DNA of 64,000 nucleotides from Methylobacterium organophilum (lineage in GTDB: Bacteria > Pseudomonadota > Alphaproteobacteria > Rhizobiales > Beijerinckiaceae): NCBI RefSeq assembly GCF_022179465.1, contig NZ_BPQV01000013.1, positions 115,238-179,237 of the forward strand. The letters run 5' to 3'. The notes under the pieces were generated by a model. It saw only the letters and a program-made list of their open reading frames with translations, did no database searches and was not told the DNA's origin. Numbering within the stretch: the stretch's first letter is position 1; each line of letters opens with the position of its first letter. The position numbers and the translations under genes are program-made. Positions 44,301 through 52,099 of this stretch are shown piece after piece.

Positions 44301-44511
44301 GCTGCCGCTGGTGATCGCCACCGGCCCCGGCGCCGAGATGCGCCAGGCGCTCGGCACGGCGGTGTTCTTCGGCATGATCGGCGCGACCTTCTTCGGCCTG
44401 TTCCTCACGCCGGTCTTCTACGTGGTGATCCGCAAGGCGGTGATCTGGATCGGCCGGAAACGCGGAAAGGATCCGCACGACGCGGCCCACGGGGCGCCCG
44501 CCCACGGCTGA
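41317..44511 (+). CDS. RND multidrug efflux pump, HAE1 family
   Basis: 1064 residues, normal for AcrB/MexB-like pumps. It begins MRFAHFFVDRPIFASVTSI and has twelve membrane helices with two large periplasmic loops. Proton-relay acidic residues are visible in the TM4 segment GIVVDDAIVVVENVERN, and GLAAKNAILIVEFA marks TM10/11. The porter domain has the usual FPGANAETVAATIATPLEQE. It extrudes hydrophobic drugs from the periplasm together with the adaptor. An intrinsic terminator follows 30 bp downstream. Confidence 0.97.
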   Translation: MRFAHFFVDRPIFASVTSIVFLILGFVAYEKLPVSQYPEIVPPTVTVRASFPGANAETVAATIATPLEQEINGVDNMLYMTSLSTNDGAMLLTVTFKVGTNLDIANVLVQNRLSVAQPRLPPDVRNLGVTVRKASPDLMLVVHLLSPNKTYDQNYLANYIYLNIRDEMLRLDGVGDITIFGGNEYAERIWIDPQKMAAYGLTTTDVTTALQEQNVQVAAGQLNGPPAAPGAAFQLVVQSQGRFQTPEEFAEVIVKATNGRLVRVKDIARVEMGQKDYTTNSFLNATPAVGIGAFQRPGTNALDAAASVKATMEQLKKNFPPDVEYRIAYNPTEFIEESIHEVYKTLFEAVLLVVIVVIVFLQSWRTALIPVIAIPVSLVGTFAVMAALGFSLNNLTLFGLVLAIGIVVDDAIVVVENVERNMSEGLSPGEAAHKTMDEVGSAVVAIALVLAAVFIPTAFIPGISGQFYKQFALTIAASTIISAFNSLTLSPALCKLLLKPHHAHQKPKFFLTRFFNWLASLFNRGFDALSNGYARSIRFLTGTAIGVIAMLLVYVGVIAGTLHLAQTTPTGFIPDQDQGYLIGVVQLPSGASLDRTTDVVNRAAALARKVDGVTNTVIIAGFDGATFTNTTNAAVMFLTLKGAKERAEQGRSAAVITGDVLKATAGIQEARIIVIPPPPVRGLGQGGGFKMQIESRQSSAIGPLLAATGEVLGQANQSNDVQRVFTTFGNDTPQLYLDIDRTIARMLNVPLANVFNTVQAALGGTYVNDFNTLGRIYQVRVQGDAVYRMSKRDIEQLKVRSSTGALVPMGTLATIREITGPQIVQRFNLYYSVPVQGVAKPGISTGQALDAMEEIAKRSLPEGYSYDWTEIAYQQKAAGGTAIYVFALGVLLVFLVLAAQYESWALPLAILLVVPTGVLAALFGVQLRGQDNNILTQIGLIVLIGLAAKNAILIVEFAHDIEESEHKGPVDAAVQACRLRLRPILMTAFAFILGTLPLVIATGPGAEMRQALGTAVFFGMIGATFFGLFLTPVFYVVIRKAVIWIGRKRGKDPHDAAHGAPAHG

Positions 44512-44541
44512 GCGCCGATCCGGCAAGAAGGGGATGCGGGA

Positions 44542-44576
44542 ACGGCCGGGAGCACTAGCTTCCGGCCGTCTCCTTT
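44542..44576 (+). terminator. Rho-independent terminator of the RND operon
   Basis: ACGGCCGGGAGC (44542-44553), ACTA loop and GCTTCCGGCCGT (44558-44569) are followed by CTCCTTTT. One G-T wobble is present in a 12-bp stem. It lies 30 bp past the pump stop. Confidence 0.85.
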
Positions 44577-44593
44577 TGCGAACAGGTCCGCCC

Positions 44594-45460
44594 GTGCCCG
44601 GTTACCTGCCCTTCGCGGGCGCCCTGAAGCTGCCCGCCTTCACCTGCGACAATTGCGGGTTCTGGCAGCGGCATTTCGAGAGGCCGTCGAGCTGCCCGAT
44701 GTGCCTCGATGCCCGGCACGTGGTGCCCCAGGACGGCTGGCACTTCCGCTCCGAGGCCGAGGCGCAGGAGGCCTTTCCCTGCCACTGGCAGGAGCTGGAG
44801 CCGGGGGTCTGGCGCTTCTGGAACGAGCCCGTCTCCGGTATCGGCCCGAGCGGCTACCTGATCCAGTCCGAGGCGGGGAACATGGGCTTCGAGGCCTGCC
44901 CGGTCTTCAGCGAGGCGGCCCTCGACCAGATCGCACGGCTCGGCGGGATGCAGGTGCTCTCGGCCTCGCATCCCCATTCCTACGGAGCGCTCGTCCAGCT
45001 CCAGGACCGCTTCGACCCCGAGCTCTGCCTGCCGGCGGCCGACTTCACCTGGAGCGCGGCGCTCCAAGTCTCCTGGCCCTACGACGATGTCCTGGAACCG
45101 CTGCCGGGGCTGGAATTGCACCGCACCGCCGGCCATTTCGACGGCCACGCCATCCTGTTCGACCGGAGGCGAAAGATCTGCTTCTGCGGCGACGCGCTGA
45201 AATTCGAGCTCGACCCCGGCGATTTCCGCCGCGCGCTGACGATCTCGGCCCACAAGGCCTTCGTGCGCGGAGTGCCGCTGACCGTCAACGAGTTGCGCCG
45301 CTACCGCGACGTGTTCGAGCGCCTCGACTTCACCCAGACCTGGACGCCCTTCGAGCCGGCCGCGAATGTCGGCCGGACCGAGGTGCTGGCGCTGATCGAC
45401 GCGATGCTGGGCAGCCGGCCGCACGCGGCGCCGGTGCCGCTCGAGTCGCTGCGGACGTAG
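44594..45460 (+). CDS. Metallo-beta-lactamase-fold protein with N-terminal zinc ribbon and altered metal site
   Basis: 288 residues from the GTG at 44594; an earlier in-frame start would lie inside the RND terminator. The N-terminal zinc ribbon has CDNC (18-21) and CPMC (34-37). The beta-lactamase-like part shows SASHPHSYGAL where HxHxDH is expected, TAGHFDGHAILFD with a conserved His, and CFCGDALKFEL with the Asp. The metal site therefore seems partly retained. The substrate is unknown. It is convergent with the GST gene, 41 bp away. Confidence 0.75.
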   Translation: MPGYLPFAGALKLPAFTCDNCGFWQRHFERPSSCPMCLDARHVVPQDGWHFRSEAEAQEAFPCHWQELEPGVWRFWNEPVSGIGPSGYLIQSEAGNMGFEACPVFSEAALDQIARLGGMQVLSASHPHSYGALVQLQDRFDPELCLPAADFTWSAALQVSWPYDDVLEPLPGLELHRTAGHFDGHAILFDRRRKICFCGDALKFELDPGDFRRALTISAHKAFVRGVPLTVNELRRYRDVFERLDFTQTWTPFEPAANVGRTEVLALIDAMLGSRPHAAPVPLESLRT

Positions 45461-45501
45461 CGGAGGCTTCCCCTCCCCTTCTGCGAGGGAGGGAGGGCTC
45501 C

Positions 45502-46209
45502 TCAGCGCTGCGTGTTCGCGGCGGTCTGCCCGAACATCACCTTCTTGGCCTCCTCGCTCATCGTCTGGCCGAGATTCGGGTTGACCTCAGGCCCCCGGGC
45601 ATAGGCCGCCTTCGTGGCCGGCCGCGCGGCGATGGCCGCGAACCAGCGCTTCAGATTTGGATGGTCGTCGAGGGTCTGACCCTGCTTCTCGTATGGGACG
45701 ATCCAGGGATAACAGGCCATGTCGGCGATGCTGTAGTCGGCGCCGGCCACGAAGGCCCGGTCGGCGAGGCGGCGGTCGAGCACGCCGTAGAGCCGGTTGG
45801 TCTCCTTGACGTAGCGCTCGATGGCGTAGGGGATCTTCTCCGGCGCGTATTGCGAGAAATGGTGGTTCTGCCCGAGCATCGGGCCGAGGCCGCCCATCTG
45901 CCAGAACAGCCATTGCAGGGTCTCGGCCCGGCCGCGGAGGTCCGGGCTCAGGAACTTACCGGTCTTCTCGGCGAGATAGAGCAGGATCGCCCCCGATTCG
46001 AACAGCGAGACCGGGGCGCCGCCATCGGCCGGCGCGTGGTCGACGATCGCCGGCATCCGGTTGTTGGGGGCGATCGTGAGGAAGTCCGGCTTGAACTGGT
46101 CGCCCGCCCCGATATTCACCGGCCGGATCGTGTAGGGGAGGCCGGCCTCCTCCAGGAACAGCGTGACCTTGTGGCCGTTCGGCGTCGGCCAATAATACAG
46201 ATCGATCAT
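45502..46209 (-). CDS. Glutathione S-transferase, Nu-class (YfcG/YghU-like)
   Basis: 235 residues from the ATG at 46209; the upstream extension is not protein-like. The thioredoxin-fold N-terminus is MIDLYYWPTPNGHKVTLFLE, with the Thr/Asn pair that replaces the catalytic Tyr in YfcG-type enzymes. NNRMPAIVDH and SGAILLYLAE follow, then the helical domain WQMGGLGPMLGQNHHFSQYA. Family members show glutathione-disulfide bond reductase activity. It is cytosolic and monocistronic. Confidence 0.93.
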   Translation of the reverse strand: MIDLYYWPTPNGHKVTLFLEEAGLPYTIRPVNIGAGDQFKPDFLTIAPNNRMPAIVDHAPADGGAPVSLFESGAILLYLAEKTGKFLSPDLRGRAETLQWLFWQMGGLGPMLGQNHHFSQYAPEKIPYAIERYVKETNRLYGVLDRRLADRAFVAGADYSIADMACYPWIVPYEKQGQTLDDHPNLKRWFAAIAARPATKAAYARGPEVNPNLGQTMSEEAKKVMFGQTAANTQR

Positions 46210-46419
46210 CGTGTTATCCCTTGCGACCGGCCCGTCGCGGCACCGGTACCGCCCGCCCCGGGCCGAAGTGGGTGCAACCGCCGCGCCGGTCAAGCGAGCG
46301 GCCGCCCCCAGGAATCCGTCCAACCCCGAGAAAGCACCGGAATCCCGCAAGGGAGGCTTTACCGGTGCTTCGGCCAAGTCGCCCGGTCAGGTCGCGGCAT
46401 CCGAGCGGAAAGGGCAGCC

Positions 46420-46644
46420 ATGGTCGGTTCGATCTCCACGAGCAGCGCGGCGCTCACCCATGCCTTCCAGCGCTTCAAGCGGAGCGCGGGCGACATCGCC
46501 GCCAAGGGCACGACCCAGCCTCAGGCCGATCTGGCTTCGGCCGTCCAGGAGGCGATGGCCGCCAAGTCCGAGGTGGGGCTGAACACCAGCCTCCTGAAAT
46601 CCTCCGTGGACATGGAGAAGCGCGTCCTCGACATCCTGGTCTGA
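46420..46644 (+). CDS. Small conserved hypothetical protein with helical C-terminus
   Basis: 74 residues from the ATG at 46420, preceded by GAAAGGG. Ser/Thr-rich start (MVGSISTSSAALTHAFQRFK), then an amphipathic helix and an end NTSLLKSSVDMEKRVLDILV. The last part loosely resembles the C-terminal helices of flagellar rod/hook proteins, but similarity is too weak for a call and no flagellar gene is nearby. No signal peptide. Convergent with the DUF6894 gene. Confidence 0.65.
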   Translation: MVGSISTSSAALTHAFQRFKRSAGDIAAKGTTQPQADLASAVQEAMAAKSEVGLNTSLLKSSVDMEKRVLDILV

Positions 46645-46666
46645 GGCCGGCCGCGGGACGGGCGGA

Positions 46667-46903
46667 TCAGCGCGTCCACTCCCCCCTCAGCGTCAGCGTC
46701 GCCCTGTAGACGACGCGGCCGCCCTCGTCGCGGACGATCGCGAGGAAGCTGCGCCGGTCGCCGTTCGGCATCTTCTCCCGGGCCATGTCGGGAAGGACGC
46801 TGAGGGCCAGCCGGCGGGCGTCGTTCACGCCCGCGAGTTCCTGCCCCTCCTCATCCTCGACGAACAGATCGTCGTCGCTGGTGTCGACGAAGTAACGCGG
46901 CAT
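46667..46903 (-). CDS. DUF6894 protein
   Basis: 78 residues with the family pattern MPRYFVDTSDDDLFVEDEEG, then ARRLALSVLPDMA and VRDEGGRVVYRATLTLRGEW. It is likely a small alpha/beta domain. These proteins are often in many copies in Methylobacteriaceae; function unknown. It lies 41 bp downstream of the Crp/Fnr gene in the same direction and may be co-transcribed. Confidence 0.85.
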   Translation of the reverse strand: MPRYFVDTSDDDLFVEDEEGQELAGVNDARRLALSVLPDMAREKMPNGDRRSFLAIVRDEGGRVVYRATLTLRGEWTR

Positions 46904-46944
46904 CGTCTGACTTCTCCGATCGCCCTTTCATAACCGACCGCGCC

Positions 46945-47718
46945 TCAGAGGGTTCGGGCGGAGCTGGGCTGCGGCGCGCGTGCCCCCCGGGATTCGGCCG
47001 CCCGGGCGCGCTGGCCGAGATGCAGGTAGCCCGGGTCGAAGTCGCAGAAGGCCTGCAGGCGAGGGAGGTCGGGGACGAGAAGCTGCCGCTTCTTCAGCAC
47101 GATGAGGTCCCGGTCCCGAAGCTCCTGAAGCACCCGGTTCACGTGGATGTTCGTGATGCCGAGCACATCCGCGAGCTGGGCCTGGGTCAGCGGCATGGCG
47201 CAGCTGTCCCTCTCGCCCCGCCCGACGGCGTGCATGCGCAGGAGGATCTCGCAGAACAGGTGGGCCATGCGCTTGTCCGTGGGGCGGCGGCTGAGGCCCA
47301 GCATCCATTCGCGGGTGACGCTCTCGTCCACGAGGGTGGCCCACCACAGGGCGCGGGCGAGGCGGGAGCGGGTGAGCACGAGGTCGTCCACGATCGCCGG
47401 CGGGATCTCGACGATGGCGCAGTCCGTGGCCGTCTCGATGTAGTGGTCGGAATGGTCGAGCAGGTGCGCCTGGAGATCGCAGAAATCGCCCGGCAGCAGC
47501 AGGGCGAAGATCTGGCGTCCGCCATCGGGCAGCAGCCTGTAGCGGATGGCCACGCCGCTCATGATCAGATGCAGGTTCACGCTCGGCTCGCCGGCGCGCA
47601 TGATCACGTGCCGCGCGGCGGACGGAACCGTCCGCTCGGTGAGGGCCGAGAGCGCGGCGCGCTCGTCCTCGTCGAGGTCGATCCCGTGCGACAGCTTGAG
47701 AATCAGCGGGTTGCCCAT
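46945..47718 (-). CDS. Crp/Fnr-family transcriptional regulator
   Basis: 257 residues. The N-terminal cyclic-nucleotide-binding-like beta-roll has VIMRAGEPSVNLHLIMSGVA and LLLPGDFCDLQAHLLD. The C-terminal winged helix has LTQAQLADVLGITNIHVNRV and LQELRDRDLIVLKKRQLLV. There are no N-terminal cysteines for an FNR iron-sulfur cluster, and the cAMP-binding RXS motif is not clear, so the ligand is unknown. A 30-residue Ala/Arg tail ends the protein. Confidence 0.92.
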   Translation of the reverse strand: MGNPLILKLSHGIDLDEDERAALSALTERTVPSAARHVIMRAGEPSVNLHLIMSGVAIRYRLLPDGGRQIFALLLPGDFCDLQAHLLDHSDHYIETATDCAIVEIPPAIVDDLVLTRSRLARALWWATLVDESVTREWMLGLSRRPTDKRMAHLFCEILLRMHAVGRGERDSCAMPLTQAQLADVLGITNIHVNRVLQELRDRDLIVLKKRQLLVPDLPRLQAFCDFDPGYLHLGQRARAAESRGARAPQPSSARTL

Positions 47719-47947
47719 CGTGCGGCGCTCGCGTCACGGCTTCTGCGCCCCGGCCTCCGCGGGCTGCGGGGGCGCGGGGGCCTTCAGCCTAGATAGGCCC
47801 GATCCACGAATTGAAATCCCTAGTTGTGCCGCCCGGAAATGCGCCGGGCGATTCCCCGTCCCGAAGAGTCCCTTTTTCCGATCCTGCAACTCCCGGCTTG
47901 CTCGCGTGAGGCCGAGACCGTATCTCCCTCGATGCGCATCCGCGCGT

Positions 47948-48024
47948 CGGGGTGTAGCGCAGTCTGGTAGCGCATCTGCTTTGGGAGCAGAGGGTCGTAG
48001 GTTCGAATCCTATCGCCCCGACCA
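47948..48024 (+). tRNA. tRNA-Pro (UGG)
   Basis: Acceptor CGGGGTG pairs with CGCCCCG; the D-arm is TAGCGCAGTCTGGTAGCGCA. Anticodon stem TCTGC/GCAGA surrounds loop TTTGGGA (anticodon UGG) and the T-arm is CGTAGGTTCGAATCCTATC. An encoded ACCA ends the gene. It is 77 nt. Confidence 0.96.
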
Positions 48025-48052
48025 TTCCTTTGCCGGAGACTTGAAGCGTCCG

Positions 48053-48364
48053 ATGTCGAGCGCCCGCATCTACCGCCCGTCCAAGGATCCCTCGCAGTCG
48101 GGCCTCGCCCGCACCAAGCAGTGGCTGCTCGAATTCGACCAGACCGCCCCGCGCGAGACCGATCCCCTGATGGGCTGGACCGGATCCTCCGACATGCTGC
48201 AGCAGGTGCGGCTCGAATTCGACACGAAGGAAGAGGCCGTGGCCTACGCCACGCGGGCGGGCATCGCCTACCGGGTCGAGGAGGCCAAGCCCCAGACCCT
48301 GCGCAAGGGCCTGTCCTACTCCGACAATTTCAAGTTCAACCGCACCGCCCCCTGGACGCATTGA
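48053..48364 (+). CDS. NADH dehydrogenase complex I accessory subunit, NDUFS4-like
   Basis: 103 residues from the ATG at 48053. Family motifs: ARIYRPSKDPSQSG, WLLEFDQTAPRETDPLMGWT, SSDMLQQVRLEFDTKEEAVA and YSDNFKFNRTAPWTH. This is the alphaproteobacterial homologue of the mitochondrial 18-kDa subunit, located at the complex I matrix/cytosolic arm and important for assembly. It is 28 bp after tRNA-Pro, with which it may be co-transcribed. Confidence 0.95.
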   Translation: MSSARIYRPSKDPSQSGLARTKQWLLEFDQTAPRETDPLMGWTGSSDMLQQVRLEFDTKEEAVAYATRAGIAYRVEEAKPQTLRKGLSYSDNFKFNRTAPWTH

Positions 48365-48377
48365 GGCCGGGGGCGCC

Positions 48378-48839
48378 CTAGCCGCCCTGACGCGCCGCCC
48401 AGTCGGGATAGGGGCTCGCCTCGTCGGACAGCGCGAGATGGCGCACCGGCATCGGCTGCTCCTCGAGCGGCCGGCACAGCTCCGCATAGATCCCGGCGCT
48501 GAGGAGGCCGTGCGCCGCCGCCTCCTCCGCCGTGAAGGCGAAATAGGCTTCCCGGATGCCGGCGAGCCGCATGGCGGCGTGGCACATCGGGCAGGGGCGC
48601 CCGCTCGCATAGACGACGCAATCGTCGAGCTTCGGCCGGCCGAGGCGGCGGCTCGCCGCGCGGAGGGCCGCGAGCTCGGCATGCGCGGTGGGGTCGTTGC
48701 TCGAATGGATCGTGTTGGCCGCCCGCGCCACCACCTCTCCGTCCCGCACGATCACGGCGCCGTAGGGCCGGCCGCCCTCGGCCACGTTCTGGCGCGCGAT
48801 CGCGACGGCCTCGCGCAGGAAATCCTCGTGCCCGTTCAT
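48378..48839 (-). CDS. Nucleoside/guanine deaminase (CDA fold, GuaD-like)
   Basis: 153 residues. The zinc site is HAE (His53, Glu55) and PCPMC (Cys83, Cys86), the cytidine-deaminase-superfamily signature. The length, the GGRPYGAVIVRDG start and DPTAHAELAALRAA fit guanine deaminases such as Bacillus GuaD more than tRNA adenosine deaminases. It hydrolyses an exocyclic amine of a purine. It is convergent with the NDUFS4-like gene and 20 bp downstream of the SPL-like gene. Confidence 0.9.
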   Translation of the reverse strand: MNGHEDFLREAVAIARQNVAEGGRPYGAVIVRDGEVVARAANTIHSSNDPTAHAELAALRAASRRLGRPKLDDCVVYASGRPCPMCHAAMRLAGIREAYFAFTAEEAAAHGLLSAGIYAELCRPLEEQPMPVRHLALSDEASPYPDWAARQGG

Positions 48840-48859
48840 GCCGATTCCTCAGGCTCTGG

Positions 48860-49927
48860 TCAGAAGGCGTAGCGTACCGCGCAATACGGCATCTCCTCGG
48901 CAAGCAGCGCCTTGAAGCGGGCGAGCCAGCGCCCCTTCCAGCCGGCGCGGTAGCGCAGATTGTCGCCCCCGCCCTCCGAGCGCTTGGCCTCCTGGATGTC
49001 CGGGCGCCAGAGCAGCGCCTCGGCCTTCGGGTGCCAGCCGAGATTGACCGCATGCAGGACCGCGTTGTGGGTGAGCAGGATGATCTCGGCCTTGAGCTGG
49101 CGCTTGGCCGCCGCGGGGATGGTGTCGTCGATCTCCCGGAACAGGTCCCGCCAATCGGCCTCCCAGCCCTCGTAGAGGATCACGGGGGAAAAGTTCACGT
49201 GCACCTCGTAGCCGGCGGCGAGGAAGTCGCCGATGGCGGCGATGCGCTCCCCGATCGGCGCGGTGCGCACGTCGACGATGCGCGCGATCCGGGCCGGCAT
49301 CAGCGAGAAGCGGATGCGGGTGCGGCCTTGCGGGTCGTAGGCGAGCAGGTCGCGGTTGACCGCCTTGGTGGCGAAGGAGCCCTTGGCGTTGGGCAGGTCG
49401 CGGAACAGGGCGACGAGGTCGCGGACATTGTCGCAGATCGCGGCGTCGACGGAGAGGTCGCCGTTCTCGCCGAGATCGTAGACCCAGGCCGCCGGGTCGA
49501 CCTGATCCGGCTCCGGCAGGGCGCCCTGCCGCTCCGCGTGGCGCCGGATCGCGGCACCGATCGCCTCGATGTTCACGAAGAGCGAGATCGGGTTCGCGTA
49601 GCCCTTGCGGCGCGGCACGTAGCAATAGGCGCAGGCCATGGCGCAGCCATTGGAGACCGAGGGCGCGATGAAATGCGCGGAGCGGCCGTTGGGGCGCATC
49701 GCGAGCCCCTTCTTCACCCCGAGCACCAGGGTCGAGCGCTTGAGGCGCACCCAATCCTCCACCGCGCCTTCGTTGCCGTGGAGCGAGGGGATGTTCCAGT
49801 GCGAGGACACCGGGATGCGCTCGGCCTGCGGGAAACGGTCGAGGATCGCCTGCCCGCGGGGAAAGCCCGCCACGGCCTCCTCGTGGAAGATGCGCTCGAT
49901 CGCGATCAGGTCGCGGGACAGGGCCAT
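48860..49927 (-). CDS. Spore-photoproduct-lyase-like radical SAM protein
   Basis: 355 residues. The radical SAM cluster motif CxxxCxxC is in NGCAMACAYCYVPRRKGY (Cys95, 99, 102). HFIAPSVSN before it and FATKAVNRDLL, RIRFSLMPARIARIVDVRT and EVHVNFSPVI after it match the SPL family. In Bacilli SPL reverses the spore photoproduct in DNA. This organism shows no sign of sporulating, so the DNA repair role here is inferred from homology only. It is 7 bp downstream of the SHOCT gene. Confidence 0.9.
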   Translation of the reverse strand: MALSRDLIAIERIFHEEAVAGFPRGQAILDRFPQAERIPVSSHWNIPSLHGNEGAVEDWVRLKRSTLVLGVKKGLAMRPNGRSAHFIAPSVSNGCAMACAYCYVPRRKGYANPISLFVNIEAIGAAIRRHAERQGALPEPDQVDPAAWVYDLGENGDLSVDAAICDNVRDLVALFRDLPNAKGSFATKAVNRDLLAYDPQGRTRIRFSLMPARIARIVDVRTAPIGERIAAIGDFLAAGYEVHVNFSPVILYEGWEADWRDLFREIDDTIPAAAKRQLKAEIILLTHNAVLHAVNLGWHPKAEALLWRPDIQEAKRSEGGGDNLRYRAGWKGRWLARFKALLAEEMPYCAVRYAF

Positions 49928-49934
49928 GGGAAGG

Positions 49935-50708
49935 CTATAGCCGCGCCAGCAGCTCCGCCTTCTTGGCCGCGAACTCCGCCTCGGTGAGCACGCCCCGCCC
50001 GTGCAGGTCGGCGAGCTTTTCCAGGATGGCGAGGATCTCGGTCGCGGAGGCCGGCGCGGCCGCGGGAGCGGAGGAAGGAGCGGGCGTCGTGGCGGAGGGG
50101 GCCACCGGCCCGGCCGGCGCCGCCTTCGGCCCGGGCGCGGTCTCGGGGCGGGGCGGCGCGGGGGTGAGATCCACGGGGGTGAGATCCTCCAGCCGCACCG
50201 GCCCGTCCGGCCCGCTGAACTGGAAGGAGGCGCTGCCGCTCTGCGCCTGCGAGACCCCGGTGATGACGTACGGGCCGGTATCGTAGAGGCTCACCTGGCC
50301 GTCCCGCTCCACCGCGAGCCGGCGGCGCCCCGGGAAATAGGCGTAGCGGGTCGTGTTCTGCGCGCCGGCGCTGGCGGGCAGGCCGAGCTCCTCCGGCCAC
50401 CAATGCGTCGAACCGCCGGAGGGCCTGGCGCCCCTGTCCCAGGCCAGGGCGGGCAGCGAGGCGGCGAGATCGGCGCAGAGCGCCGCCACCCGCGCCTTCA
50501 GGGCGTGGTCGTTCATGCGCCCGACCATGATCATGCCGCCCGCGGACCATTGCCCGAAGCCGCCGAGATCGGGATGATCGAACTGGGCCATCTGGCCCTG
50601 GCCCGCCTCCAGCGCCCGCAGGAGGTGGCGCACCGCGTCCAGGCTGACGCCATGCCGCTCGGCGAGCGCCGTCAGGCCCGCGGGCCGCTCGGAAGGATCC
50701 TCGAACAT
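49935..50708 (-). CDS. SHOCT-domain protein
   Basis: 257 residues from the second ATG (50708), because the GGGAGG SD abuts the first ATG at 50717. The N-terminal half is a conserved soluble domain (SLDAVRHLLRALEAGQGQMA, GQWSAGGMIMVGRMND, LAWDRGARPSGG). A Pro/Ala-rich linker follows (about 180-215). The C-terminal SHOCT domain is clear: ILEKLADLHGRGVLTEAEF then AAKKAELLARL. SHOCT domains mediate oligomerisation. It is in an operon with the SPL-like gene. Confidence 0.85.
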   Translation of the reverse strand: MFEDPSERPAGLTALAERHGVSLDAVRHLLRALEAGQGQMAQFDHPDLGGFGQWSAGGMIMVGRMNDHALKARVAALCADLAASLPALAWDRGARPSGGSTHWWPEELGLPASAGAQNTTRYAYFPGRRRLAVERDGQVSLYDTGPYVITGVSQAQSGSASFQFSGPDGPVRLEDLTPVDLTPAPPRPETAPGPKAAPAGPVAPSATTPAPSSAPAAAPASATEILAILEKLADLHGRGVLTEAEFAAKKAELLARL

Positions 50709-50834
50709 CGCCACCATCCTCCCTCGGAAGCAGCCGCCGTGCCGCCCGCCGCATCGCCTGAACGGACGCGTGACGGCGGCCCCCGGTTCCGGCACAAGAC
50801 GCGCCGATCGTGGCACTGCCGGGACGGCCCTCGC

Positions 50835-51371
50835 GTGACCCTTCTCGACCGCCTCCTGCGCCGGCCCGACCCGGCGCCCGAGCCCGCCGCGCCGGCCCGG
50901 CCCCGGCGCGACCGCCATGCCGGACGGCCCGAGGCCATCGTGCTCGAGAGCCTCGGCCAGAAGGTTCTGCATGGCTGGCTGCAGAACCGCTACCAGACCC
51001 TGCTGCCGCTCACCCTCAACCTGCGCTCCCTCGATCTCGCGCAGCGCGCCCTGGTGATCCGCCTCGTCGCCGCGGCGATGGAGGCGGGCGGGCGCGGCTG
51101 CGACCTCGACCTCGCCCAGGGCGCCCTGGCGCGGATCGGGGCCGGCGAGCGCGAGCGCCGGATGCTGGCCGAGTCCTTCGGCAAGCCCGCGGAGGCGGCC
51201 CTGTTCGACGCGATCCTGGCGGCGCGGATCGGCACCCACGCCTACGGCGCGGCGCTGCTGGCCGTGGACCAGCGCGACCGGGCGAGCGCGCGCTACCTCG
51301 CCTATCTCGCCGCGCGCCTCGCCCTGCCCGAGGATGCGGTGGCGAGCCTGCACCGCCGCTACCGGCCCTGA
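50835..51371 (+). CDS. DUF533-like (YebE/TerB-type) protein
   Basis: 178 residues from the GTG at 50835. After a Pro/Arg-rich start comes an all-helical domain: LRSLDLAQRALVIRLVAAAM, then IGAGERERRMLAESFGKP and RYLAYLAARLALPEDAVASL, in the manner of DUF533/TerB-like proteins. Membrane segments typical of some relatives are not evident. Function unknown. It is convergent with the CBS gene, 7 bp apart. Confidence 0.68.
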   Translation: MTLLDRLLRRPDPAPEPAAPARPRRDRHAGRPEAIVLESLGQKVLHGWLQNRYQTLLPLTLNLRSLDLAQRALVIRLVAAAMEAGGRGCDLDLAQGALARIGAGERERRMLAESFGKPAEAALFDAILAARIGTHAYGAALLAVDQRDRASARYLAYLAARLALPEDAVASLHRRYRP

Positions 51372-51378
51372 GCGGGCC

Positions 51379-51801
51379 TCACCGTTCCTCGGTCAGCGCC
51401 TGGAGCGCCCCCTGCAGGGTCGCGCTGCCGATCAGCAGGGCGCGGGACAGGTCGGCCAGGGTGATCCAGCCGGCGACGCGGCCCTCCCGGTCGCGCACCG
51501 GCAGGCGGCGGACATGGTGGGCGGCCATCAGGTCCATGGCGGCCCGGGCGGTGTCGGTCGGCGCGCAGGCGATCACCGGCCGGGACTGCACCGCCCCGAC
51601 CGTGGTCGTGTTCGGGTCGAGCCCCGCCGCCACGACGCGGTAGAGGATGTCCCGGTCGGTCAGGATGCCCTCGATCGCCCCGGGCTCGCCCACCGGCAGG
51701 GCGCCGACATCGAGCTCGCCCATCAGCTCCGCCGCCTCCCGTACGCTCGCCTCGGCCGCGATGAATTCGACGTCGCGGCTCATCAGCTCGGCAACCTGCA
51801 T
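51379..51801 (-). CDS. Two-CBS-domain protein
   Basis: 140 residues from the ATG at 51801 (MQVAELMSRDVEF). Two CBS motifs in tandem: SVREAAELMGELDVGALPVG...GILTDRDILYRVVA and DTARAAMDLMAAHHVRRLPVRD...GWITLADLSRAL. Stand-alone CBS pairs bind adenine nucleotides and act as energy sensors. The protein is cytosolic, with partner unknown. It is divergent from glgX, separated by 298 bp. Confidence 0.92.
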   Translation of the reverse strand: MQVAELMSRDVEFIAAEASVREAAELMGELDVGALPVGEPGAIEGILTDRDILYRVVAAGLDPNTTTVGAVQSRPVIACAPTDTARAAMDLMAAHHVRRLPVRDREGRVAGWITLADLSRALLIGSATLQGALQALTEER

Positions 51802-52099
51802 GACGTCCTTCCCGAACCTGCTTCGCCGCCCGGCGCCCCGTCCAACCCGATCGCATCGGGCCGGCGGCTCCCGGTCCCTGTGAGGCCGCGCCTTGCGTCG
51901 ACGAACCGGCATCCCCTTCGCCGGAACGCGCTCTAGGTGTTGCACCGCAACAGAGGCGGGCCGGTCAAGCGCCGGGGCGGAGTGAATTTTTCTCGCGCCC
52001 CGGAGCTAGACCGCAGCGCGAACGTTTCGAATCGAAATCCGGTGCCCTCCGGCGCGTTCCCCCTCCGCGCCGAGCAACGCACCACCTCGCGGAGTGACC

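Noticed and set aside
41053-44526. 1157-codon minus-strand frame opposite the RND pump
   Set aside because: Antisense to a complete RND gene, with repetitive acidic/His-rich composition and no family motif.
46420-46644. Flagellar rod/hook protein
   Set aside because: The resemblance is limited to a short C-terminal helix, and no flagellar genes are near.
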